The position numbers were made by a program, and so were the translations under genes. Positions 23,093 through 33,100 of a stretch of 64,000 nucleotides of DNA are shown here, piece after piece; position 1 is the first letter of the stretch; each line of letters begins with the position of its first letter. Origin of the DNA: Ascaphus truei (Eukaryota; Chordata; Amphibia; Anura; Ascaphidae); the NCBI GenBank assembly GCA_036426205.1, contig CM071570.1:71870228-71934227 (forward strand), in the 5' to 3' direction. The notes below the pieces were generated by a model. It made no database searches, was not told the origin of the DNA, and saw nothing but the letters and a program-made list of their open reading frames with translations.

Positions 23093-23446
23093 TGTTAGAA
23101 TTATTTTAAAAAATGCCTGGTCTCAAAAACTGCATTTATACATATTGACATTTGCCGGGGCCATATTTGAACCATGGCACATTAAAGATGGAATTAATTG
23201 CCAAACGTGAAATAGTTGTGACTCAACGTAAATTCCAATAAGGATAGAAAAAAAATCAATGAGAAGTCCAGTGTTGAGTGGATTGTCCAGAATTAATTGT
23301 TTAATACCTTTAATTCCCTCATCATGGGGTATAACTGTGTATATGGAGGTGACATCCAGTGTGGCCAACAGAACAGATCTGGGAAGGTGTGTTATAGTCG
23401 TGCAGGTTTCTTTAAAAAGTCGGCGTATCTTTAAGGTAAGCAGCAA
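23093..23446 (-). pseudogene. Penelope-like reverse transcriptase, middle part
   Basis: The minus frame contains LLATLDVTSIYTVIPHDEGI, the conserved aspartate block (motif A) of Penelope-like reverse transcriptases. The N-terminal part is absent. It is separated from its C-terminal half by the CR1 insertion. Confidence 0.7.
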
Positions 23447-23563
23447 GTGATTATATGCAGGGGTGGAGGAAAAAGTCCAAGTATTTGGCTACAAGGTGTA
23501 ATAAAGTTATGTGTGGGGTCATTAGGTAAGCAATTGTATGTGCTAATAGCAGAGTTGGCACAA

Positions 23564-23810
23564 AATATTGAAAGCAAGAGAGTAGGAGAAAAACAGAGCA
23601 CTATCCTGAGCAAAAAAGATCCAGAGGGGGCTCACTCATAAAACAAAAGGCGACTTTAATGGATCATACAACAGCCCCCTATAGAGGCAGCAATAACACA
23701 ATATCATATGATCCATTAAATACACTTTTGTTTTATGAGTGAGCCCCTTCTGGATCTTTTTTGCTCAGGATAGTGCCCCGTTTTTCTCCTACTCTCTTGC
23801 TTTCAATATT
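23564..23810. repeat. Inverted repeat between opposed Penelope-like copies
   Basis: Arms 23564-23669 and 23704-23810 are about 105 bases and over 90 percent identical by eye, around a 34-base loop. It lies between minus-strand reverse transcriptase sequence (to the left) and plus-strand endonuclease sequence (to the right), so it may be the junction of an inverted Penelope-like structure. Confidence 0.8.
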
Positions 23811-24179
23811 TACTTAACGGATCAAAGGGCCTCCAAAGACTGATGGAAGATTTCCACATAAGTGAGTTCTTATCTCTGTGTTATCCATTTATCTCTGTTA
23901 TTGTGCTTTAAGAGGGGAGATTATCCTATATAGCAGTCGCTATATGTGGTATACCGACAGGATACACTAGACACTATTCTCCCATTATTTGTTATGGATA
24001 TAATTAATCAACATGACGGAGGTACCTTATCTCATTACCTTCAAAAGTTTTACTTATTGGACGGATGTTTGTTTATGAGCACCAGATCCCTGCTTCTATT
24101 GGCACAAAATGTCTCTGATATATTGGTCAAGATACTGAAGGATGATGGTTATCCCTTTTTCCGCAGTGATAGATCAGAT

Positions 24180-24640
24180 TCACTGGCTGTGCCACTTACC
24201 GTATATGTTGGCTGGCAAAACCTTTAAACTTCCAAACAAAGGATCAGTTATCAAAATAAGAAAACATCTTACATGCCTCAGCCAACTCAGCAAACAAGTA
24301 TATTTCATTGTGTGCCCGTGCAGATTATTCTATGTTGGAAAGAGAGAGCTCACATTTAGTGAAAGAATGCACAACATCGCCCAGTAATAAGGGCTGTCTT
24401 TAAGGAACAGAAAAATTAACAACCTGTTGCACTACCTGTTGGTCAGGTAGATGAGACAAGGAGGAACGGCAAAAGATAAAACATAGTACTGTGGGTAGAG
24501 GCTCACTCGATCTTTTTCTTGGATTTGGTAGCACCCAGGGGACAAAATGAAAGCCTCCAGTTGGGATGGTTTATTGGTGAGTAGACAGGAAATTGATTGG
24601 AGGATGTTTTATGCCCATGTCTTGAGCAATTGAGTGTGCA
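24180..24640 (+). pseudogene. Penelope-like GIY-YIG endonuclease remnant
   Basis: The plus-strand reading 24142-24387 includes VYFIVCPCRLFYVGK, matching the start of the GIY-YIG endonuclease of Penelope-like elements. After a stop, a reading near 24510-24560 gives FFLDLVAPRGQNESLQL, the usual end of that domain. Stops break it. Penelope-like elements couple this endonuclease to the reverse transcriptase. Confidence 0.6.
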
Positions 24641-24930
24641 TATTCTTCCTACATGGTATATATCTGTGCTTTGCATTTATCTATCTGCCTTCCTTAAGGG
24701 AACTCCAAGATGTTTACTGTATGTCAATAAAAGGAAGTACCAGGGAAAGGCCCTTGGGCACATAAACTGTGCACTCATCTATATGTGCTATATCTATCAA
24801 GACATTTCCATGACATACAATACTGTGTTGACTTTGTACCATATTGTGAAGAGACTATTTCAACATGTATATGAACACTTCAGTGTGCGTTTGTTTATAT
24901 ACGGTATACCATGATTTACTCAGGAGTATA
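24641..24930. other. Spacer, nothing recognised
   Basis: About 290 bases; no feature seen. Confidence 0.4.
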
Positions 24931-25226
24931 CGTTAACACAGGGGTGCGCAAGCTTCCTGTGCTGCTCCGCCCTGCCTGCTCTCCCCGTGTTGCGCCCCCC
25001 TTATCTTTAATGCAGCGTAAAATTACGCAGCGGAGTCATGTGACATGACGTCACGAGACCCTGCGGCGTGATTTGACGCGGCGTTGCCATGGCGACACGT
25101 GCCCTGAAGCCGGCTCAATTCAGGTGAGTTACAGAGGCCTCGTGCTGAAGAGCGCGGGGTCTCTGTAACCACCGCGTCCCCCAAAAAAATCTTACGCACC
25201 CCAGATTGCGCACCTTTGCTCTAACA
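24931..25226. mobile_element. hAT-like MITE with target duplication, copy 1
   Basis: Element 24939-25218 (280 bases). Left end CAGGGGTGCGCAA, right end TTGCGCACCTTTG, i.e. inverted. Flanking eight-base words CGTTAACA (24931-24938) and CTCTAACA (25219-25226) agree at six of eight. An eight-base target site and CAGGGG-type ends fit the hAT superfamily. It is GC-rich and contains TGACGTCA at 25046-25053. Confidence 0.78.
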
Positions 25227-25473
25227 TGCCCGATATACATATACGTGGACACTAATGTGTGCACAACATATTGTCTCTCTTATATCTACTTCATCTCCAA
25301 AGAGATCTGGGAGTTGTATTTAATTATTTTTTTGCTTCTTGATTTATTATATTTAATCTCACTAAACTCACATCACTTTGTGTATATTGGTCATTCTGAC
25401 ATCTATTTTTTGGCTTTGTTTGTTTCGTGATGGTGGGCATTTTATATCTATGCTATTGATACGGTTCACATAT
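25227..25473. other. Spacer, nothing recognised
   Basis: About 250 AT-rich bases. Confidence 0.4.
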
Positions 25474-25899
25474 CCATATTGTAATATAGCTTTGCAGTGT
25501 GAGCTGTCTGTAGCTCAAGGAATCACACGCTGTGAGCTGCATCTGCTTTAAACATAATAGCGAAGCACCTCAGCCGGTGACCGTATCCCTTGGCGTGGCC
25601 AAAATCCGGAAGTAGAATAGAAGAACAGATGATCGATACCGCCGCCGCCACTCCTAAGTACACAGACCCACCAGGAAGTGGTTGAAGATTAAAAAAACTT
25701 TATTCGGCTACATAAAACGGATATCTTGACAGACAGACTAGAGCCGTCCTGGAGGAGGAGGTCTCTAGTCTGTCTGTCAAGATATCCGTTTTATGTAGCC
25801 GAATAAAGTTTTTTTACTCTTCAACCACTTCCTGGTGAGTCTGTGTACTTAGGAGTGGCAGCGGCCTCGATCATCTGTTCTTCCATATTGTAATATAGC
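25474..25899. mobile_element. Hairpin element with 17-base target duplication
   Basis: CCATATTGTAATATAGC occurs at 25474-25490 and again at 25883-25899, bracketing a 392-base insertion (25491-25882). Its right two thirds form a near-perfect hairpin: arms 25621-25743 and 25763-25882 with a 19-base loop. A 17-base duplication points to retrotransposition or another staggered cut, not to a classic short-target DNA transposon. It encodes nothing. Confidence 0.85.
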
Positions 25900-26798
25900 C
25901 AGAAAATGAAAAAAATGGAGTGTAGAAATCCTCAATGTTTATACTCACATACATGTACTCACATATAAAGGCAGAACCCAATCAGTGGCGCTGCATACAA
26001 AGGTGTAGGGAAAGCTAGGGAAACCAAGCGAAACACGTTGAGTCCTGCTACATCCAAGAGGGAACTCCTATGAGACATCTGATGTTTCCGGGCGGCCGCT
26101 ACCGGAAGCTACACCAGCCGGCACCTCATAGTGATCCTCTGAGTGCTATAGGGGTGGTGACATTGCCGTCCTGCATACAGGTATACCCCGGTTTAAGGAC
26201 ACTCACTTTAAGTACACTCGCGAGTAAGGACATATTTTCAATAGCACCATACCCCTGTGTCCGTACACTCACTTCGCGAGTAGATACTTATTCTGCCCTA
26301 CCCACCGCTGTAGTAGTGAAGCGCTGATTCCCCTCCCCCAATAGGCAAACGGCAGCTCGCGCATGCGCCTATCAGCACATCCTGAACAGCAATACCGGCT
26401 CCCTACCTGTAACGAAGCATCGATAAGTGGGGAAAAAGGTAGTGCTTCAATTTAAGTACATTTTCGCTTTACATACATGCTCTGGACCCATTGCGTACGG
26501 TCATGCGGGGTATGCCTGTATGACGGTTCTTGTGATTGTTTTTACTGCCTAAAAGAGTGACCTTCTGGTAAGAGTGCACTCTATAAGCCAGGTTTATGTT
26601 TTATGTTTAGATAAAGTTTTAGAATATATATCAGCGCTATGGTGGTCTTTTTTCTTTCCCTCTGGAGGTGAACCCACACACCTATTTACACCTTTGTATG
26701 CAGCGCCACTGATCGGATTCTGCCTCTATATACTCAAGTATGTGAGTATAAACATTGAGGATTTCTACACTCCATTTTTTTCATTTTCTGGATATATT
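25894..26798. repeat. Long inverted repeat enclosing a pogo-like element
   Basis: Arms 25894-26008 and 26687-26798 are inverted copies ('cagtggcgctgcatacaaag' against 'ctttgtatgcagcgccactg'). The centre contains a 'gcgaaacacgttgagtcc' word at about 26029 and the element at 26178-26518. The left arm is partly overlapped by the target duplication of the neighbouring hairpin element. Confidence 0.8.
26176..26520. mobile_element. Tc1/mariner (pogo/Tigger-like) MITE
   Basis: Element 26178-26518, 341 bases, flanked by TA on both sides. Ends CAGGTATACCCCG and CGGGGTATGCCTG are inverted with one mismatch, and resemble Tigger-type termini (CAGGCATACC). No transposase frame. Confidence 0.75.
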
Positions 26799-26809
26799 AC
26801 ACTATTGGT

Positions 26810-27430
26810 GTTTTGATATTTTTATTTTTCATGTGTGGTGTAATATCCTGCGCTCCCTCATCCTGCGCCAATTGCATTACCTGAAAAGATGTGGAAAGAA
26901 TCTATTTTTGAAGGTTGAGTGCAGGTTCACAATTAAATATTAGAACACACATCACCGTCATTAATTGTCAACAAGTTGATACCTTAACTAGTCACTTTAT
27001 ATCACAGCACTTTTATTGTTAAGTGCACTTGTATGGTTTACACTCTTAAATAGTGTGATTCACTGTCACTTCTGCCATTAGAGAGCGCCATCCTATACAC
27101 CCCTTTTTTTTCATATATCCGTATTGCCATGCTTATTCAGAGTGGTTTACAATATTATAACATAAGTCATCTACCATCATCTACTTTATGTGATATCCTG
27201 TAATGGTTGATATCCTCGATTGGCTGTATTCTAGGAGTTGTTAATCATGCACAATAGATTTTATAGCCAATTTGCAACATTTTGGTTACTATCACCCACT
27301 GTATCATTAGGGTGTTTGATTACATTCTTTACTTTTATATAGTTACTGCATTATACATGTATTTATTAAGGCTTTCTCCTCTTCGATTTAGCACACTAGT
27401 TTGTTATCCGCATTAATTGGCTTTTTCTTT
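26810..27430. other. Intergenic sequence, nothing recognised
   Basis: About 600 AT-rich bases; no feature seen. Confidence 0.4.
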
Positions 27431-27435
27431 TCTTT

Positions 27436-27610
27436 TTTCAACTTATATTTTTATTTCTTTTATAAAACAACAAAAAATAACATTACAGAATTTTGAAATA
27501 AGCATATAACATTGGGGGGAGGGGGAATTGAGGGATACAAAAGCGAAAAAGGGGGGGAGGTGAGGGTTGATAGGGACATGGCACAACAGTACATGGTTAC
27601 AATTTATTCG
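27436..27610 (-). mobile_element. LINE 3' UTR fragment, reversed
   Basis: The reverse complement matches 21150-21335: 'gccatgtcccta', a C-rich run, 'caatgtta', 'tttcaaaattctgtaatgtt' and the terminal 'aaagaaataaaaata.aagtt' occur in the same order. It is the same old LINE subfamily, with only the 3' end kept. Confidence 0.75.
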
Positions 27611-28377
27611 GTTCAGTACTTGTTTATTTTCCAATATTATTATTCAATACAACACTATTTTACAGCCTTTTCTTTTATAACCTTATATCTGCTGTAGCAA
27701 TACATTACCCGATTATTTTGTTTATTTATCAAATGTTTTGCAAGGAAGTAATACATTGAGCGTTACCTCTCATTTTCAAGTATGTCCTGGGCACAGTTAC
27801 GATAACCATACATGGTTAAATTAAATAAACAGGGTTATACATTATATATAAAGACATTTTATGAACAGTTAAAGATAACCTATGTTATGTGCTTATGTAA
27901 CAGTTACAGACAAGATTAAAATGTTAGACAGTTGAAGTCTTCAAATTACTTAAACTGGAGGCAGCTTGGAGAGTCTCCGGTAGATTGTTCTAGTTGTGAG
28001 GTGCACTGTAGGAGGAGGAGGAGGAGTGACCAGATTCCTTGTTGAACCTTGGAACTGCGAACAGTCTTTTGGAGTCAGATCACAGGTGATAAGTGCTGCA
28101 TGTGGTAGGGGTTTGTTCAGATATTATGCTATTTTGATCCTTAGAGATATAGGATTTAGCCTTATGTCCACCCCAATTGCGCCTTTTTTTTAGCTTTACT
28201 TTTTCACCAAGCCAACACTATGTTTCTGCCACTAGGTAACTTACTGTTTGCAAGTGGTTGTTTAGCAACCAACCAGGTGTACACATCTGCACTAGGTTTT
28301 TTCCGAGTGCTTCCACCAGTGGTATTTATTGCAGTTGTGTTTGTTTGTTACACTGTTGTCTTATTGTCTTAACAAAT

Positions 28378-28379
<2 letters not shown>
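27611..28379. other. Intergenic sequence, nothing recognised
   Basis: About 770 bases, AT-rich, no feature seen. Confidence 0.4.
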
Positions 28380-28474
<95 letters not shown>

Positions 28475-28490
28475 TGTGTGTGTGTGTGTA
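28380..28490. repeat. (GT)n microsatellite
   Basis: About 110 bases of TG repeats with two GGTG interruptions. Confidence 0.97.
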
Positions 28491-29073
28491 ATTACTTGAA
28501 TTATTGATTTACTTTAGTTTGTGCACATTGTCTTTGTATCTCCTATCACATTATATTTACTTAATCCTTATAAATGAAATGCACCCAGTGCTGCAGTTGT
28601 TAGCGGCTCACACTGTTATGTTCCGCTCTGTCCTCTTTATCAGTGGCACTTGAAAGTGACATCTCACCGAGGTCAAAGCAGCTCAAGACTACCTGCTGTC
28701 CTTGGCATTGCTGAGGTGTATGCACTTTGGGATAGATGATAGAAATTGCTGAACCTAAGTGGTTTTATGTCAATACTGAAGATCGCATCATTCACTCTGA
28801 TGAAGCCCTGGAAAGAAAAGAAAATATGAAATAAGACAGTGAACTATCCCAAAATAATACAAAACAAATAATTAAAGAAAATAAAAATATCCCAGAATAA
28901 TATTCAATTGAAAAAAACTTTTTGAAAACAGAAAACAAATGTCTGCAATAAGATGGATGAATAACATACTTTACCACCAAGGCAGATGGTAAAAGAGACG
29001 ACAGCACTCAGATGTAGAGCAAAGAAACTTGTATTCCTAAGGTAAGACACAAACCTTTTTGTATATGCTACTG

Positions 29074-29075
<2 letters not shown>
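28491..29075. other. Intergenic sequence, nothing recognised
   Basis: About 580 bases; no supported feature. Confidence 0.4.
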
Positions 29076-29115
<40 letters not shown>

Positions 29116-29260
29116 CCGGAGAGTAGGAGAGAGAGAGAGAGTCGTGAGGAGAGGAGCGGAGATGGAGAGTCGCGAGATGAGGAGGGGATGAGAGGAGAGG
29201 AGGACTGAACGAGAGTGAGAGAGGAGATTGATGGAGGGAGAGAGAGAGAGAGAGAGAAAC
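29076..29260. repeat. (GA)n microsatellite and purine tract
   Basis: A perfect AG run at 29076-29113, then about 150 bases of purines with few interruptions and a second GA run near 29238-29258. Long frames on the minus strand (Ser/Leu-rich) are artefacts of this. Confidence 0.95.
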
Positions 29261-29390
29261 CCTGTCTTCCCATAAGAGAAGGCACAAAAGCAGCAACACT
29301 CAGATAGCAAAAAGACATTTATTAACAGTGACAAAACAGCACACTATAAACCCAATGTTTCGGTCCTGGCAGGACCTTCTTCAGGGGAGG

Positions 29391-29907
29391 GAGATTTATG
29401 GCTAGAGGTGTTAAATGGTTCCTGAAAGTGAGTGATGTAAGGGTGTGTGTAATCTTAAAACACCGAAAGAGAGACGGTTGCATGAATACAAATTTATGCA
29501 ACTGTTCGGGACACTTAGCGGTGGCCTAAACAAAGATCGAAATTTTATGAGTCATTACTGACACAAGTGAACTCTCTTCCCATGAGCGCTAAAGACCATG
29601 TCTGTACATACTGTGCTATATGTATGCACACACAGCTGTCTCTTTCACATACCAATACTCCTTGTTTTTCCATCCCTATACATCAATAGGGACCACATAT
29701 TATCCACACACACTTTTAGTTATGCCACTATCTCCCACATTTCCACACCTACCCACACCATTTATATTAACTCCCACTCCACACACCCCTTTTGTAAAGC
29801 ACTGTATAAACTGTGGGCTCTCCATTCATTTATATTCACACAGATACACACACACTCTTACATCACCCACTTTCAGGAACCATTTAACACCTCTAGCCAT
29901 AAATCTC
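29391..29907. repeat. Inverted repeat pair
   Basis: Arms 29391-29444 and 29866-29907 match in opposite orientation ('agaggtgttaaatggttcct'). Just outside the left arm is 'gtttcggtcctggcaggacc', followed by 'ttcttcaggg', a gaaac/gaagg pair like those at 17540 and 7970. Probably one decayed retroposon with inverted ends. Confidence 0.65.
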
Positions 29908-29989
29908 ATCCACACCGGGGGAAGGACAAGCACAGATTACATTCCAATAGACACTGTTGTTAAGTATTCCCTTTGCTTGCTTCATTCAT

Positions 29990-30075
29990 TGTAACATCAC
30001 CGGATGAAGAGATCAGTGTATCTCGAAAGCTCGCACAAATAAAAGCATTTCGTTAGCCACAGAACTGTATCATCT
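29990..30075 (+). mobile_element. Retroposon-type end motif
   Basis: 'gatgaagagatcagtgtatc', then 'tcgaaagctcgcacaaataa' leads into a GT repeat. This resembles vertebrate repeat ends of the form gaagag..tcgaaagct..aataaa. Family unassigned. Confidence 0.35.
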
Positions 30076-30111
30076 ATTTATTTTTTGATTATTGAAGCTC
30101 GGCTAACACGG

Positions 30112-30183
<72 letters not shown>
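30112..30183. repeat. (GT)n microsatellite
   Basis: About 70 bases of uninterrupted TG repeats. Confidence 0.97.
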
Positions 30184-30186
<3 letters not shown>

Positions 30187-33100
30187 TCAAGAGTAAAGAT
30201 TTGCACAATGGCAACAAGAAATATTCACATTCTGACTTCTTACTTAATATTTTGCCTTATACCAACCACACAAACATCACACACAAACCCACCCAAATGT
30301 TTTAGACAGATACACACAAACACTTCACAAAGCTCCAAATAAACAAATTAAACTTGGAGATAAGGTAAGAGAAACATTCAAGAAGGAAAAAGACTCCTCT
30401 CCCACTAGGGCCTATTAGTGAAGTAATGGTTATGGGTATATTGAATGGGTTAAATGTAGGGATTTGCATCTTTTAAAAAAAAAAACTTAAAAAAAAAAAC
30501 TTAAAAAAAAAAAAACCATGTGGGATGTTTTCATGGTCATTCAATGTTTTTGTTGCCATCTTTAGTTAATCTATTTGGTGTTAACACTATTTTCCATTCC
30601 AAAACAGTTAAATGTGGCAGACTATAAGTATCTAATAAGAATTTCACAGGACCCAGTGACAATATATATTAGTTTTACATTGGACACAAGTAAAATTACT
30701 AATTTCAAAGTTATTGAATATTTCTAACGAATCCAATTACATTAATCGATTAATATTTGCCCAGAGGTTTATTCGCCATTTAACCCCTATAATAAATCAG
30801 CACAGAATATGCGATTTGTGGAAAAGACAAGCAAAGCTTTCATGCCATTTTAATACCCCACTGTTCTGTCTAATAGTACATTTGGATATAATTTCCCTTG
30901 GAGTAATGACACACTTTTGTGGATACCTCTATCTCAAAATGTCGTCGGGCTCTACATTCTAAATTCAGAAGCCCAGAAAGTCATCTACAAACTGATCTTA
31001 TCTATATTTCCCATGTGAGACCTTGTCACAAATTCCCCACTAATTTAAATGTCTTTGACCAAGAAACTTCATTGCCTATCTTCATGGAGAATCCGCATCA
31101 AATCTGAGGGACTCTTGCTCTATCACACTTCTGAGGAACACTGACGTATTGCTCAATGTGAAATAGATCCCATTAAAATATTTCTTCATTGATGATTACT
31201 TCTCATGTCTCACACAAAAAAACATAAATAACCAATTATTAAATGTACATAAAATATGAATCTTCATTCGCAAATGTATTGCTGACTGGCACTCCCACTG
31301 ATGTCCGCAGAGGTATTTTTGCTGCTCTCATTCTTCTGCTCGGGCTGGAACTCAAGGTCATATATTCAAACCAAATACTGCAGCTATTTCTATGCCTTCT
31401 ACCTTACTTTAAAATGATCCACCTAGTAAAATGTCGTGTTTGACTATATGGGAAGCTCTAATCTGATACCTATTTTAAGGATTGTCACCTACTGTACCTT
31501 CTTCTACGTTTTCTAAAGAAATGTCACCTTATCTCTGTTCTCCTGTTCTATAATGCAATATTGGCAAATCATGTGCTGGTCAGATTATTCCTTCAGAAAT
31601 TAGACCCTCTTGGTGTCCAAGAGGCAGAGAATGATGTGATAGAGATAGAGAGGACAGAAAAGTTTGAAGTCAGCATACTTACTTCCTGGTATATTGGGTT
31701 GGACCAATAGGGATCAGTAGACTCAACATACCTCCGAAAACCCTGATCTCGATTCCAAGTGGAAGAACAGTAATTACAGCTTCTCCCCTTATGTCCGCAG
31801 GACTTGAAAATACATGTATCGGTTGCTTCAGATTCAACCTGACATTGACAAGTGTGGTGTATATATGGTCACTTGAAGTGCCAATTCAAAGTGAGACTCT
31901 GGGGTAGGCCAGTAGCACAGAATCAGATTAGAAATGTCCCAGACGATGAGCTAAAGAGGTCTACACTTTGGATCTCCACATTAACTAAACAAGATCGCAT
32001 CTGGATAATCAAATGAGATTTCAGTATGCTTTACTTGGAGCTACCATATTTGAGCCACAGCAAAGCGTAAATTCATGGTCCCAAAGCTCATGGACCATTA
32101 AAGAGCGCACAATAGCTTATGTCAGATCGAATCTAAGAGGTGAGAAATTGGTTAACTAAAAGGAGACAATAGAAGATCGTGTATGGAACAGACTGTGCTC
32201 AAGAGGGAATTAGCAGAGTTAAAAGTATGTCATAAAGGAAATTATTACCGTGCATATTAAATGTTTTACATGTATCTCCAATGGGATTTAAAGCTGTCAT
32301 CTGGATAGGTCTGCATACTGTTCACCCAGACCTGTTTATCTCTTTCTGTTTGAGTGTTTTGCCTTATTGAGAAAAGAAGAAGCTACAAGGCTGTACCAAA
32401 CTGCTCTGGCATGAGATAAAGGTGTAAAACAGACTTTTCACACAGAGCTAAAAATGGTTGAAGACCCCCAACATAAACAATATTAGCATGTAAGATGTGG
32501 TGGTGGGTGTGTGACTAATGGTTCAACTTTCTTTTTAATTAAAAAGAAACCAGATTTATCTTATGACGTTTCTCTCCGTTTCTGTTGTCTAATTATAAAT
32601 AGTTTAATGTATTTTGTTAATATGGTCAAAAAAGCTTTCACAGTGCTACATATATATTTTTTAAAGTCAGACATTGTACTACTGTTTTTTTTAAGACACT
32701 TCGATCACTGCTTATAATTTTGATTTTATCAATGGAGCTAATTTGACTGACTGTACATTTCAATACAAATTATAAATAATTATAAGAAGCCTCCATGAAA
32801 AACATGTAAGTAAGCCAAAAGTACATGCAAAAAGACATAGTTACACTGATTGCAATGCAAAAAAAATGTGATCTGCAATGACTCGTAATGCTACATAAAT
32901 TAAATGTTTGGCCCCTCAAAATGTACAATCTAATAAAAGCCAACGCTATTAAAAAAAAAACAGCAGACAGAATCTTCTCAGTGTTTCCTAGAGGGTTCTG
33001 CAGAGAAAATATATCTATTAGACCCTTAAATCCTTAATGAGTCCAACCAATGAGCTCCCTTACTAGAACATGTTAAAGTACCTCTCACGATTACTCAGCA

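Noticed and set aside
28792..29334. Ser/Leu-rich minus-strand frames
   Set aside because: Translation of a GA microsatellite.
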